The notes under the pieces: model-generated | Database searches by the model: none | Told to the model about the DNA's origin: nothing | What the model saw: the letters and a program-made list of their open reading frames with translations, nothing else | In this document: piece after piece, positions 20,328 to 30,366 of the stretch | Position numbering within the stretch: the first letter of the stretch is position 1 | Layout: every line of letters begins with the position of its first letter | Origin: Narthecium ossifragum | Taxonomy: Eukaryota > Streptophyta > Magnoliopsida > Dioscoreales > Nartheciaceae | Length of the DNA stretch: 64,000 nucleotides | NCBI GenBank assembly: GCA_963920575.1 | Contig: OY986973.1 | Span: 12,541,397 to 12,605,396 of the forward strand | Reading direction: 5' to 3' | Made by a program: the position numbers and the translations under genes

Positions 20328-20849
20328 GCCGGAGACGGGTTTTAAGAAGGTTTGGTGAAACGATGCACCTTCTCAAGGGCTTTCGTACCGGGTCTCTTGC
20401 TGGGTCTCCTTAGCCAAATCTATGGCTAGGTCGAGAGATACCTTTAGGGTTTTAGGAGAAGGACCCTAGGTATTCGACGAGGAAGGCGAAGACTTAGAGG
20501 AGGAGACGGATGAGAAGAGGGATACCTTACAGCTCCTCTAGGGTTGGCTGGCTTCTCTTGGAGATCCAAGCCTTGGAGAACGTGGTGGAGGGAAGCACGA
20601 CTGCCAAGGGGACACCGGGGACTTGGGGTTGGACGGCGGAGGTGGCTGGTAGCGGCGGTGATGATAGTGGCCGGCTGGTGGAGAAGAATCCGGTTGTAGA
20701 GAGAGAAGGGTGAAGGTGGCTGGTGGTTTGAGGAATTAGGGTTACAGCTACTCCTATATTACTTCTACTCCTAGGATTTATCTCCACTAAATAATAACTC
20801 TCATAAATTTGTCCATGTATAAAAACCCTAATACAAGCTATAGAGGTAG

Positions 20850-20856
20850 TTTTATA
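20850..20856 (-). promoter_or_regulatory. TATA box of a C LTR
   Basis: Minus-strand TATAAAA in CCTCTATAAAACTACCTC. Other C LTRs read CTCTATAAAAGGACCTC, the same core promoter as family A. Confidence 0.7.
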
Positions 20857-22090
20857 GAGGCCTCAGGAGAGTTCTACTACAACCTGAATACCTTCTTGCT
20901 TGGACAACAAGTAAAAGACTCTTACTAATTCAACTCAAACTGACTCCTAATAACCAGGAATGAACTAAGTAAGCTAGTGACTTGACTCAACCAAAACTAG
21001 GACTCAATTAAATAGAAACTGGCTAAGCACAAACTGAACTCAAACTAGAAAATCAACTAGGAAAGCAATTAAGACTCAACTAAGGAAATAACCAAGTAAG
21101 GCCGGCTTTGCTAAGCCACGTCATGGGTCATGGGTCCATCATGGGTCCACCCATGCTTGAGCTTGGTCTTGGAACTGGTTCAGCTCTGATTTGGCCCTAA
21201 GGCTAACTTGGCTCAACCTGCTCCAAAGGACCTGGTTGCAGCCAGCTTCTTGGTGTTGGCCTGCCCAAGCAAGGACATGGGTCCCTTCTTGGATTGGCTC
21301 AGTTGGTCCTCGTATCATGCCCTCTCCCTTCGAAATTGGCCTCGTCCTCAAGGCCTGAATTTGCTAAGGGAAAAGGCTCTGCTCCTGTCGGACCCGAGTG
21401 ACCTGGCTGGACCACAATTGTAGATGTGGGCTCGGAGGTGAAAATCCTGGTCGCGCCCATGGTGGATCAGGTGGTAATGGGGCCACTGAATCAGGAGGCC
21501 ATGCAGCTAGTCTGGAAGAAGGGAATCGAAGCGCCGGGGTATCTGGGGGTCGCTGGAACTCCAAGAAGTAAAGGACGGCTGTAGATCGGTGGCTGTGCAT
21601 GTGGCTGTGCATAGTCATCGTCTGTCGTCCGGGGTCGAAGACTAGATCAACTCGAATTGAGTCCTCCCAATGTGGAAGTAGACTCAATATGGCAGCTAGA
21701 TACGGTGGAGAACAGTTGAGCTTGGGGCTCTCTTGCTTTGCTCCAAAGGGATCATCACGGCTCCGGCTTCAACATCAGTCCTCATGGTCAGAGTCGACAA
21801 AGTCGTTCTGAAACTTCGAGTGGTTGATGGTTGCTGGGCGATGCTCTTGGATCTGGTCAGTTGGAAGAGGGCAACCGAATAAGGAGAGAAACTCCTTGGA
21901 TAGTTGAGATCGATCATGGGATGCTTGATCAGATGTCGATGATGTGTATAGGTCATCCGGAATCTGGTCTGATCTTGCTGAAGTTTGGAATTTGGCATGA
22001 CCAATTCTGATTGGCTGAGCTTTTCTGGACTTGCCCGGCTAAGATCACACCTAACTGGATTGATTCTAGCTAAATCCAACTGTGTCTGTC

Positions 22091-23164
22091 TTAGCTTGAT
22101 CTGGTCTGGATCTGGGCTTGATGGGATTTGGTTGGTGGAGCCAAATCTAGTTGAGCTTGGATTGAATCTGTCCAAGTCTTGTAGGCTGGAAATAGAAAGA
22201 GATCTGGCAGCTGGAAGTGGCCGGAACTCAATCGCCGGTGAGGGATGCTCGTCGGAATTCCAATCCCATGGAGAAGAGGTAGTGAGAGGATGGGGGTTCG
22301 ACCCAATGGAGTGAATCTGGATGGGTGTCGGTTCTGATGGTTGGGGTTTGGAGTCGGGTTTGGTAATGTCGAGGAAGGGGCAGGAGGTTTAGGGGACGGC
22401 CTTTGTTGCCCCAGGAGATCCATCAGTGGGTTGTGAGAGGAGGTCATGGTAGTCTTGGGCAGAGGTAGACCGTGACTTCCTTGAGGTTTGTCGCCTGAGT
22501 CGGGGAAGATGGGGTTGGGAGCCGGCAGGTTTGTACATGGAAGGGCTGTGGGAGGAGAGGTTGGGTGGCTGTGAGGAGGACCTTGGGGGAGGTTACATGG
22601 TGCGGGGAGGGCTTGAACTAAGATGAGGTCGGTGGCTGCAGCTTCATGGATGGTGGGTAGATCGCCGGAAATGACAATCGACAATGGGGATGGTAAAGGA
22701 AGGGACGTGGGTTTGTAGGGAGAAAGAGGGTGGCCTTGGTTGGTGACGGAAGCTGTCAAAGAGGAATTGTAGGTGGGAAGGTAGGGTTTGGATGAGGGGA
22801 ATAACGAAGGAGATGATGGCAGGATGTTGACTGGGCTGGGATGTGTTGTGGTTGGGTAAGGGGCCAACGGCGGGTGTTGTTCATGGTTTGGGTCATCGGG
22901 GAGCTCGTGGGTAAGTGGAGTATGAGGAGGGTAATAGTGGGGTTGTGGAGGAAGCGGAGTCGGAATCGTATGAGGAGTCCTAATCCAGGTAGAGCTGGGT
23001 TTAGGTTCTACCATCCAAGTTGCAGCTAGAATGGGATTTTGATTGGAAATCTGAACTCCAATAGGTCTTGACTGATTTGGAGGAGAATATCGTTGGATCA
23101 TTTTTCCCACTGTTCTTCTGAAGGGTAAGGTAGAGGGATCCAACATTGGACGGCTTCCTTCCAT
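22091..23164 (-). CDS. C-family proline-rich ORF (C1 copy)
   Basis: This 357-codon frame is the largest intact piece of the C internal ORF in C1. It starts near EGSRPMLDP and includes IQRYSPPNQSRP, GVQISNQNPILAATW, ISGDLPTIHEAAATDL and ALPAPCNLPQGPPHS. Pro, Ser, Thr and His dominate and there is no catalytic motif. The same text is in the longer copy at 30322-32301, so the frame is conserved between two C elements. I do not recognise a domain. Upstream, the neighbouring frame (23098-23349) carries the 26-residue repeats. It is probably a derived gag product without capsid. Confidence 0.55.
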   Translation of the reverse strand: MEGSRPMLDPSTLPFRRTVGKMIQRYSPPNQSRPIGVQISNQNPILAATWMVEPKPSSTWIRTPHTIPTPLPPQPHYYPPHTPLTHELPDDPNHEQHPPLAPYPTTTHPSPVNILPSSPSLFPSSKPYLPTYNSSLTASVTNQGHPLSPYKPTSLPLPSPLSIVISGDLPTIHEAAATDLILVQALPAPCNLPQGPPHSHPTSPPTALPCTNLPAPNPIFPDSGDKPQGSHGLPLPKTTMTSSHNPLMDLLGQQRPSPKPPAPSSTLPNPTPNPNHQNRHPSRFTPLGRTPILSLPLLHGIGIPTSIPHRRLSSGHFQLPDLFLFPAYKTWTDSIQAQLDLAPPTKSHQAQIQTRSS

Positions 23165-23205
23165 TGTTCAACTGTAGGGTAAGCCGTACTCCAAGTTTGA
23201 CTAGG

Positions 23206-23361
23206 ATTCCTAGTTGGAGTAGGATTTGTAATTCTAGTTCTAGTAGGATTTTGAGTCCCAGTTGTACTCTGAGTTACACTCAAATTCCTAGTTGGAGTAG
23301 GATTTGTAATCCTAGTTCTAGTAGGATTTGGAGTCCAAGTTGTACTCAAATACCCGTTGGT
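23206..23361. repeat. 78-bp (26-codon) tandem repeat in the C ORF
   Basis: The unit starts ATTCCTAGTTGGAGTAGG at 23206 and again at 23284. On the minus strand it encodes NPTRTRITNPTPTRN-type repeats. The same two-unit array is in the C copy at 31835-31990. A short version lies just before the zinc knuckle of H gag (51780-51850). Confidence 0.8.
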
Positions 23362-23512
23362 GTTTCCAGGTTTGGGTTGGTTGTAGGGTGGAGGTAATGG
23401 CTGATAAAGACGTGCTGGTTTGTAGGGAGGGATATGGGGCTCGAGGTTTGGATAATGATAGGGTTCGGGAAGAATTGGGTTGTAGGCTGCATAGGGTGGA
23501 GGTTGGTTACGG

Positions 23513-23674
23513 TTAGGGTTCTGTAGGGATGATGATGGAGGTAAGGGATGATGATGTGGAAGAGGGGTTTTGACCAGGTATCTGAGTAGATCTGGTCAGA
23601 TGAACAGTAGTTTGAGTAGGGATTGAGCCGTCCGATGTGTAACTAGGGTTTTGGCCGGGTACTCTTCCTGCCAT
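23513..23674 (-). CDS. C-family ORF start (C1 copy)
   Basis: The ATG at 23674 lies about 50 bases after the PBS and opens with MAGRVPGQNPSY. The position and the MAG start match H gag (ATG at 42325, MAGDT) and the C copy with ATG at 32542 (MAGVP). The frame closes after about 53 codons in this copy. It is probably the true N-terminus of the C ORF, separated by frameshifts from the 22091-23164 part. Confidence 0.5.
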   Translation of the reverse strand: MAGRVPGQNPSYTSDGSIPTQTTVHLTRSTQIPGQNPSSTSSSLTSIIIPTEP

Positions 23675-23721
23675 CAAAGCAGCATTTGGAAGGCGTTGGG
23701 CGACACATTTGGCGGAACGGA

Positions 23722-23733
23722 GTTCTGATACCA
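23722..23733 (-). promoter_or_regulatory. Primer binding site of C1
   Basis: Minus-strand TGGTATCAGAAC, one mismatch to the tRNA-iMet complement, three bases from the C LTR end (23737). Confidence 0.88.
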
Positions 23734-23742
23734 AGTTGATAC

Positions 23743-26250
23743 TGTGAGGACCCATATTCAAATTGAGGACTTATATGCAATTACCACTCTTCGAAGGGGG
23801 TTTTTAGCAAAGTGGATGAATAAGATCTAAGCCTAATACCTATACTTAAGGATACTATAAACCAAAACCCTTCTTTCGTCTCCTTCTCCAGCCGCCGAAC
23901 CAGAGAGAGAGAGAGGGAGTGGCGCTTGACGCCCGTGACGGACGCCAGCGAGATCGTCGTCGCCGGCGGGAAGACGTTTTGCCATCGGAAGGTTAGCAGC
24001 CTTCTTCCTCTATTCCCTTCTCTCCTCCCTTCTTTCTAGTTTCTTCTCTTGATCTGGCCAGCTCTGACCGTTAAGATTCGATGGATTTTGATTTATTTGA
24101 TGGGTTTCAAGTATGAACTATGCTATCGGTTGGGTTAAAGATTCTAGTGCTTTGATTGAGATTCTTTTTCTTGTTTCTCTCTGGATCGAGTTGCCGATTG
24201 ATGTTGGGTTCTCAGAAATCATAACAGGGGAATTTTTGTGTGCTTGACCTTCACTAGTTCTTTGGTAATCTTCATCGATTCTTTTGTGTTTAGCTTGATC
24301 GAAATATTTCGGTTGGGTTTTTGGTTCCTGGTTGGTCTGGAATTGCAACAAGGGAGCTAGTGCACGTATGGTGTTTGATGATATGCAGTGTGTGATTTCT
24401 TCTCTCCCGGTGGAGCCTTAATGATCTGTTTGGGTGGAATTGGTTGATGTTTTGCTGGGCCTTGGAGGTTGGATAGAGAGATCTAGTTGTTCCCTATCAA
24501 ATTATTGGGTTCATCATGGGATTTGAGTAATTAGCATGCTTGTCCATTTTATGTCTTCATACAATTCTTAAACAGATTGTATGAAGTGGCCATGATTGAA
24601 TATACTTGATGTTAATGACGAGACTGCACTAAGATCGGGCATCCTTAACTTCTCTAAGGTTGCTGGAAAGCTTCTAAGAAAACCATAAAGTTCATAGCTT
24701 GTATATGTGATTACATCCTTAGTTGTCTTGCATGTTGTGCTGATGTGGTTTTCCCCCTTGTGGAAATTATTTCGTATAGTGGGAGACTTGTTTGGAGCTT
24801 AACAGAGACACGCTAGGGGGCAGTTTGGAGCTTGGGGATCACTCATCTTGACTTAGCCTATCTGTTGAGGTAGGTGGACTATCCCGATGCATACCTGAAA
24901 CTAACTATGATAACTGCCATAAATTGAGGATGATGTGTAGATAAAATATCTCATGATGCTCATGGTGGCAGCTCTGCTATTTGATCGAATTGTAGTATTT
25001 CCTATTAGTGTGTAGGTGATTGAACAGGTTGTTGATTGAATTTTGATTCTTGTTTGATCATTTCCTTGTCGAAGGCTTGTGGCTGTCTTGTGGTTGTCTG
25101 TGATGTGTCAGCTATATAACTAATTTTTATGGTGCCATTAATGCTATGTTGAATTGTTTATTTATATGTGGATGAAGATAACTCTCGTGAAGCTCATGGT
25201 TGTATGTGCTTATGGTAGTATGGTTATGGTTGGTACGCCAGCTATTCTGTATTGTTTGGATTGTTAAACGTTTATTAATGTCTTGTATAAGAGTGTACTG
25301 CGTGAATAGGTTGGGGTGATTGAGGAAGTCACCAACCCGAGGTTTCGAGTAACTAGGCCCTAGATGAGTCTAGGCCGGGGTCGGGTCTAGGAACTTGCGA
25401 TAGAGGCTACGGGTGGACGTGGTCCCCGTGATCGATCGGGGTTTCAGTAGAATGATTATGAAATCCAGATTGGATAAGAAAATTAATTCGTTAGTGTTCG
25501 AGCATCGATTGATTCTCTGGAACCTTAGTCTTAGTGGCTATTGGGAGGTAGCCTAATGTCTGCTGGTCGACGCCAGTCTAGCTGTGCCCACAATTGGCAG
25601 GGTAATGTCCCGGATTGTGGTGGATACCGAGATGTGCCCACGGTTAGCAGGGCAGTCGCCCGGACCGTGGTGGAGAGCGATGGGTCAATTGCGAGCTTGG
25701 ACTTAGGTTGTGACTTCCCTTGAGCTAAGACTTAAGCGCCAGAATACATTGCTTATTTTTATGTTGGTTATTAGTTAGTTTCTTGTGTGCCTTTGGTTAG
25801 TCTCCTACTGGGCTTTTTGCTCACCCCTACTTTTGCAGGTTCATCAGGTGATGACTCTCGAGCTTGAGATCGTTGGAGGAGCCGACATTAAATTCATTTT
25901 ATGTTATTTCATCACATTCTTTTGAGAGTTGTATTAACTTTGGAATTATGGGGTTTGAGCAATAGATTGATTCATGTATTCGGAATGAGGGAATTGTAAT
26001 TAATCCTTTGAATTATGTATTGGATTAGTTGAAGTCATGTGATTGATCCTGGAAGTCTTGAATAAAGTATTAGGTTGTTCATGAATAATTTAATGCATTG
26101 TAACTTGATTATCTATCAGAGTGAATATAGTGAATTTATGATAGTTTAGATTGTGATGTTGAGAGCAGGTTGTTTATATAGTATTAGTGTAGAACAGATT
26201 TCCTCACGTCCCGTGGTCGGGGTGGGTATATCCCGGGGCGGGGCGTGACA
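23743..26250 (+). mobile_element. Solo LTR, family D (2508 bp), TSD GATAC
   Basis: It starts TGTGAGGACCCATATT and ends GGGGCGGGGCGTGACA. It is flanked by GATAC at 23738-23742 and 26251-26255. The target is the terminal TGATAC of the C1 5' LTR, just six bases from its edge. The interior is AT-rich and has no conserved ORF. Bases 25560-25690 hold two imperfect copies of a GTGCCCAC..GGCAGGG..GTGG unit that is also found inverted in the other D LTRs. Confidence 0.94.
23856..23861 (+). promoter_or_regulatory. Likely TATA box of a D LTR
   Basis: TATAAA in GATACTATAAACC, 113 bases into the LTR. The pyrimidine-rich CTTCTTTCGTCTCCTTCTCC downstream would hold the start site. Inferred from position only. 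Confidence 0.45.
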
Positions 26251-27609
26251 GATACGATGCACCTTCTCAAGGGCTTTCGTACCGGGTCTCTTGCTGGGTC
26301 TCAACTCCTCCATAGCTAAATCTATGGCTAGGTCGAGAGATACCTTTATGGCTTTAGGAGAAGGACTCTAGGTATTCGACGAGGAAGGCGAAGACTTAGA
26401 GGAGGAGACGGATGAGAAGAGGGATACCTTGTGGCTCCTCTAGGGTTGGCTGGCTTCTCTTGGAGATCAAAGCCTTGGAGAACGTGGTGGAGGGAAGCAC
26501 GGCAGCCAAGGGGACACCGGGGACTTGGGGTTGGACGGCGGAGGTGGCTGGTAGAGGCAGTGATGATAGTGGCCGGCTGGTGGAGAAGAATCCGGTTGTA
26601 GAGAGAGAAGGGTGAAGGTGGCTGGTGATTTTTGGAATTAGGGTTACAGCTACACCTGTATTACTTCTACTCCTAGGATTTATCTCCACTAAATAATAAC
26701 TCTCATAAATTCATCCATGCATAAAAACCCTAATACAAGCTATAGAGGTCCTTTTATAGAGGCCTCAAGAGAGTTCTACTACAACCTGAATACCTTCTTG
26801 CTTGGACAACAAGTAAAAGACTCTTATTAATTCAACTCAAACTGACTCCTAATAACCAGGAATGAACTAAGTAAGCTAGTGACTTGACTCAACCAAAACT
26901 AGGACTCAATTAAATAGAAACTGGCTAAGCACAAACTGAACTCAAATTAGGAAATCAACTAGGAAAGCAATTAAGACTCAATTAAGGAAATAACCAGCTA
27001 AGGCCGGCTTGGCTAAGCCACCTCATTGGTCAGGGGTCCATCATGGGTCCACCCATGCTTGAGCTTGGGCTTGGAACCGGTTCAGCTCTGATTTGGCCCT
27101 AAGGCTCGCTTGGCTCAACCTGCTCCAAAGGACCTGGTTGCAGCCAGATCCTTGGTGTTGGCCTGCCCAAGCAAGGACGTGGGTCCCTTCTTGGATTGGC
27201 TCAGTTGGTCCTCGTATCATTTGGGGTGAGAACGGGGTCGGACAGGGGGTTGACGGCGATGGGGACAGAGGTCAGGTTGCTGGGGAAGGCGCCAGAGAGG
27301 ACGAAGGAGGAAGTGGAGGTGCTGGCCGAGGTCGTAGGGCTTGGGGGGAGAGAATGGTGGCCTTGGTTGGCGACGGGGGTGGCCGGAGAGGGAACGGCGG
27401 TGATGCTAGGGTTAGGGCACGGAAGAGAGAGGAAGGAGATGATGAACAGTGCGCTGACGTGGCGATGACGTGGAGGAGAGAGAAAGTGGCGAGGAGAGAG
27501 AAATACCGGTGGGGGCGGTGCTGGCTGCGGAGAAGATGACCGACGGGGAAGAAGGTGGATCGATGATGGATTTCTGTGGAAACTACATTAGCTCTGCTCC
27601 TATGATATT

Positions 27610-29722
27610 TGATACGAGCGGTCTACTCGTAATCCTCTCGTATCGGGTCTCTACTGCTCCAATCGATCAGAATTTGCCTGATCGGACTTGATTTGAGTCC
27701 AATTGGCGGAATCTGGCTAGCTGGATCGAATATGGCTTGAACTGGTTCAGATCTGGCTGAGCCTGACTGGATAGGACTTGACTGGGTCAAGTCTGAGTGG
27801 ATCTGGATCAGGTTGACCTGGTTCGATTAGACTGGATCTGGATTGAGTGGTTGAGCTGAACCAGGTTGGGCTGAGTCTGATTCAAGTGGATGGCTGGAAC
27901 AATCCGACGGCTGAGGAGTCGCCGGTGTAGATCGCCGGCGTAGGGCGGCGGCGGCGGTCGGGATCTTGGCAGGGAAGGTCGTAGGACGGTGGGGAAGAGA
28001 TCCAACGGCTCGGATCTGGGAGATGGATGGCGAATCGGCCGGATCTGGGAGGTCGATGGCGGTTTAGAGGAGGCCGGCGTCGGGGACAATGACGGGGTGC
28101 TCGGCGGGGCTTGGGACGTCGGGAAGATGGTCGGGAGAGATCGGCGATGGATTTAGGGTGGGTTGGAGGAAAGATTGGGAATGGATGCGGTTGACGGCGG
28201 TGAGAACGAAGGTTGGGGACGATGGGTTGCCGTGGGAATCACCGTAGAAGATGGAGTGGGGCAACGGAAAAGATATGGCGGAGTCGTGGGGCTTAGGGGA
28301 AGAGCATGGCGGGTTTAGGTGGCGACGGGGATGGCCGGAGAGGAGAGAACGGCGATGGTCGGCGGTAGCTTAGGGTTTGGGCACGGGAGAGAGAAGAAGA
28401 TGACGATGACATGGCAGGGAAGCTTACGTGGCGCTGACGTGGAGGAGAGAGAAAGTGACGGGGAGAGAGAAATTCCGATGGAGGTGATGCCGGCTGCGGA
28501 GAAGATGACCGACGGGGTAGAAGGTGAATCAATGGTGGATTTTCTGGTGGAAGCTACATTACCTCTACTCCTATGATATTCTATCAACTATTCTTAATTC
28601 TTCATCATTCATCATCACTAATACAAACTACTGAGGTCCTTTTATAGAGACCTTGACAGAGTCCTAATCCAACTAGAAAACCCCCTTGCTTAATTAGCAA
28701 ATAATAAGGTTTCAAACTCAACTCAACTTCCTAACTCAAAATGGACTCTTAATTAATTCATAACAATTAAATATTAACTAGGACTCAATAAAATATAAAA
28801 GACTGATACGATGCACCTTCTTTAGGGCTTTTGTATCTGGTCTCTTGCCTAGTCTCGGCTCCTCCTTAGCCAAAGCTATGGCTAGGTCGTGATATACCTT
28901 TAGGGTTTTAGGAGAAGCACCCTAGGTATTCGACAAGGAAGGCTGAAAACCGGAGGAGAGAGACGGATGAGGAAGAGGATTACCTTCCAGCTTCCTCAAT
29001 GGTTGGCTGGCTTCTCTTGGAGATCCAAGCCTTGGAGAACGTGGGTGATGGCTGGTAGTGGTGATGATGGTGGCGTAGGAGTGGACAGCAGCAGAGAAGG
29101 AGACCGGTGATGGAGAAGGACCGGCTGTAGAGAGAGATGAAGGTGGCTGGTGGATTATGAGGAAACTAGGTTACAGCTACTCCTATATTACTTCTACTCA
29201 TAGGATTTATCTCTACAAGCTATGGAGGTCCTCTTATAGAGGCCTCAAGAGAGTTCTACTACAACCTGAATACTACCTTGCTTTAATCAGCAAGTAACCA
29301 GACTTTCCTAATAAGACTCAATCTTATCTCAACTTCCTAATAACAAGGACTCATAATAGGAACTGATTTAAGCAAACCATAAACTGAATTCAATCTAGGA
29401 AACTGACTCAATCAAGATAACTACTAACTGGGAAATCAACTAAGTAAGCAAACCAGCTAGGAATAGGATTCCTTTGGCCGGCTGAGCTTAGAACGCCAAA
29501 AGGGACTTGGGTGCAGCCAACTCCTTGGCGTGGGCCCATCCAAGCAAGGACGTGGGTCCCTTCTTGGAATGGCTCGGTTCGACCTCGTATCAAAGACTTA
29601 TCCTAATCAAATACTCTAGTTTGAACTAAGGAAGTCCAAGTCAAACTAGGAAAGAGGTTGAATCAGTTTGGTTCCTCTTCTGGGTTCGGGTCCAGTTGGT
29701 CGAGTAGGATCGACTCGTATCA
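27610..29722 (-). mobile_element. Solo LTR, family A, TSD ATATT, carrying a solo C
   Basis: Ends are TGATACGAGCGGTC and GATCGACTCGTATCA. It is flanked by ATATT at 27605-27609 and 29723-29727, inside the A2 5' LTR. A C solo LTR at 28804-29592 interrupts it. Without the insert it is about 1.32 kb. Confidence 0.93.
28804..29592 (-). mobile_element. Solo LTR, family C (789 bp), TSD AAGAC
   Basis: Plus-strand ends are TGATACGATGCACC and GACCTCGTATCA. It is flanked by AAGAC at 28799-28803 and 29593-29597. It is about 170 bp shorter than other C LTRs and, with 41091-41963, represents a subfamily (TTTAGGGCTTTTGTATCTGG start). Confidence 0.93.
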
Positions 29723-30080
29723 ATATTCTACTCCTATGATATTCTATCAACTATTCTTAACTAATAATCATAATTCTCTTCTTTATTCCCCCTTTCATAC
29801 AAACTACTGAGGACTTTTATGGAGACCTTGACAGAGTCCTAATCCAACTAAAAAACCCCCTTGCTTAATTAGCAAGTAATAAGGCTTTCAGACTCAACTC
29901 AACTTACTAACTCAAATATCAACTAGGACTCAATTAAATATAAAAGGCTAATGATGAATCATAATCAAATACTCTAGTTTGAACTAGGGAAGTCCAAGTC
30001 AAACTAGGAAAGAGGCTGAACAAGTTTGGTTCCTCTTCTGGGTTCGGGTCCAGTTGGTCGAGTCGGATCGACTCGTATCA

Positions 30081-30366
30081 TCGGACCCGTCTCATGTCAT
30101 CAGGGTGGATGACATCGAGTTTGAGGCAGACGCGATGTTTGTGGAGCAGCCAGTTCATGTACTTGACCGGAGGGATCATGCGTTGCGGGTAAGATGATTC
30201 CCTTGGTCGAGGTACCGTGGAGACACAGAGGCGTCGAGGAGATGACCTGCGAGCGTGAGGCGTGCATACAACAGGATTATCCGCATTTGTTTCATTCTCG
30301 AGGTATCTCTTGTCCTGTCTTCTAGTGTAGCTTCTTTTTTCTGTTTTCGAGCCTACCCTTATCGGA
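30081..30366 (+). pseudogene. pol: Chromovirus integrase C-terminus and chromodomain relic
   Basis: The relic resumes after A2 with DPSHVIRVDDIEFEADAM and VEQPVHVLDRRDHALR, the text that precedes the chromodomain in Tekay/Del elements. After one frameshift it reads IPLVEVPWRHRGVEEMTCE and DYPHLF, a recognisable chromodomain-like end. In living relatives this domain steers integration to heterochromatin. The frame then decays towards the terminal region and is cut at 30366 by element A3. Confidence 0.82.

Larger units (their letters stand above)
20356..27219 (-). mobile_element. Element C1, complete non-autonomous C element, TSD TTTGG
   Basis: Both LTRs are present: 3' LTR 20356-21317 (962 bp) and 5' LTR 23737-27219, interrupted by a D solo LTR and about 970 bp without it. 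The internal region is 21318-23736. Flanks are TTTGG at 20351-20355 and 27220-27224. A PBS (23722-23733) and a purine-rich tract at the 3' LTR edge (complement of TGCCCTCTCCCTTCG at 21318) define the minus orientation. The internal region of about 2.4 kb has no RT, RNase H or integrase, only a proline-rich ORF related to gag linkers. Confidence 0.92.
11249..30080 (-). mobile_element. Element A2, full-length non-autonomous A with nested insertions
   Basis: It is a reversed A element with both LTRs (3' LTR 11249-12512; 5' LTR 18457-30080, interrupted) and an internal region (12513-18456, interrupted). The flanks are CCGGA (11244-11248) and TCGGA (30081-30085), a TSD with one mismatch; joining the flanks restores the integrase C-terminal reading KYHPD/PSHVI. 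It has swollen from about 4.4 kb to 18.8 kb through insertions of solo A (13102-17256, 18990-20327, 27610-29722), element C1 (20356-27219), solo C (28804-29592) and solo D (13647-16462, 23743-26250). Confidence 0.88.
18457..30080 (-). mobile_element. A2 5' LTR, split into pieces
   Basis: The LTR survives as 18457-18989, 20328-20355, 27220-27609 and 29723-30080, which together make one A LTR of about 1.3 kb. Each gap is an insertion with its own TSD (GCCGG, TTTGG, ATATT). The outer end is GGATCGACTCGTATCA at 30080. Confidence 0.88.

Noticed and set aside
25541..25723. Short ORF in a solo D LTR
   Set aside because: Created by two imperfect repeats of a GC-rich unit; not conserved in the other D LTRs.
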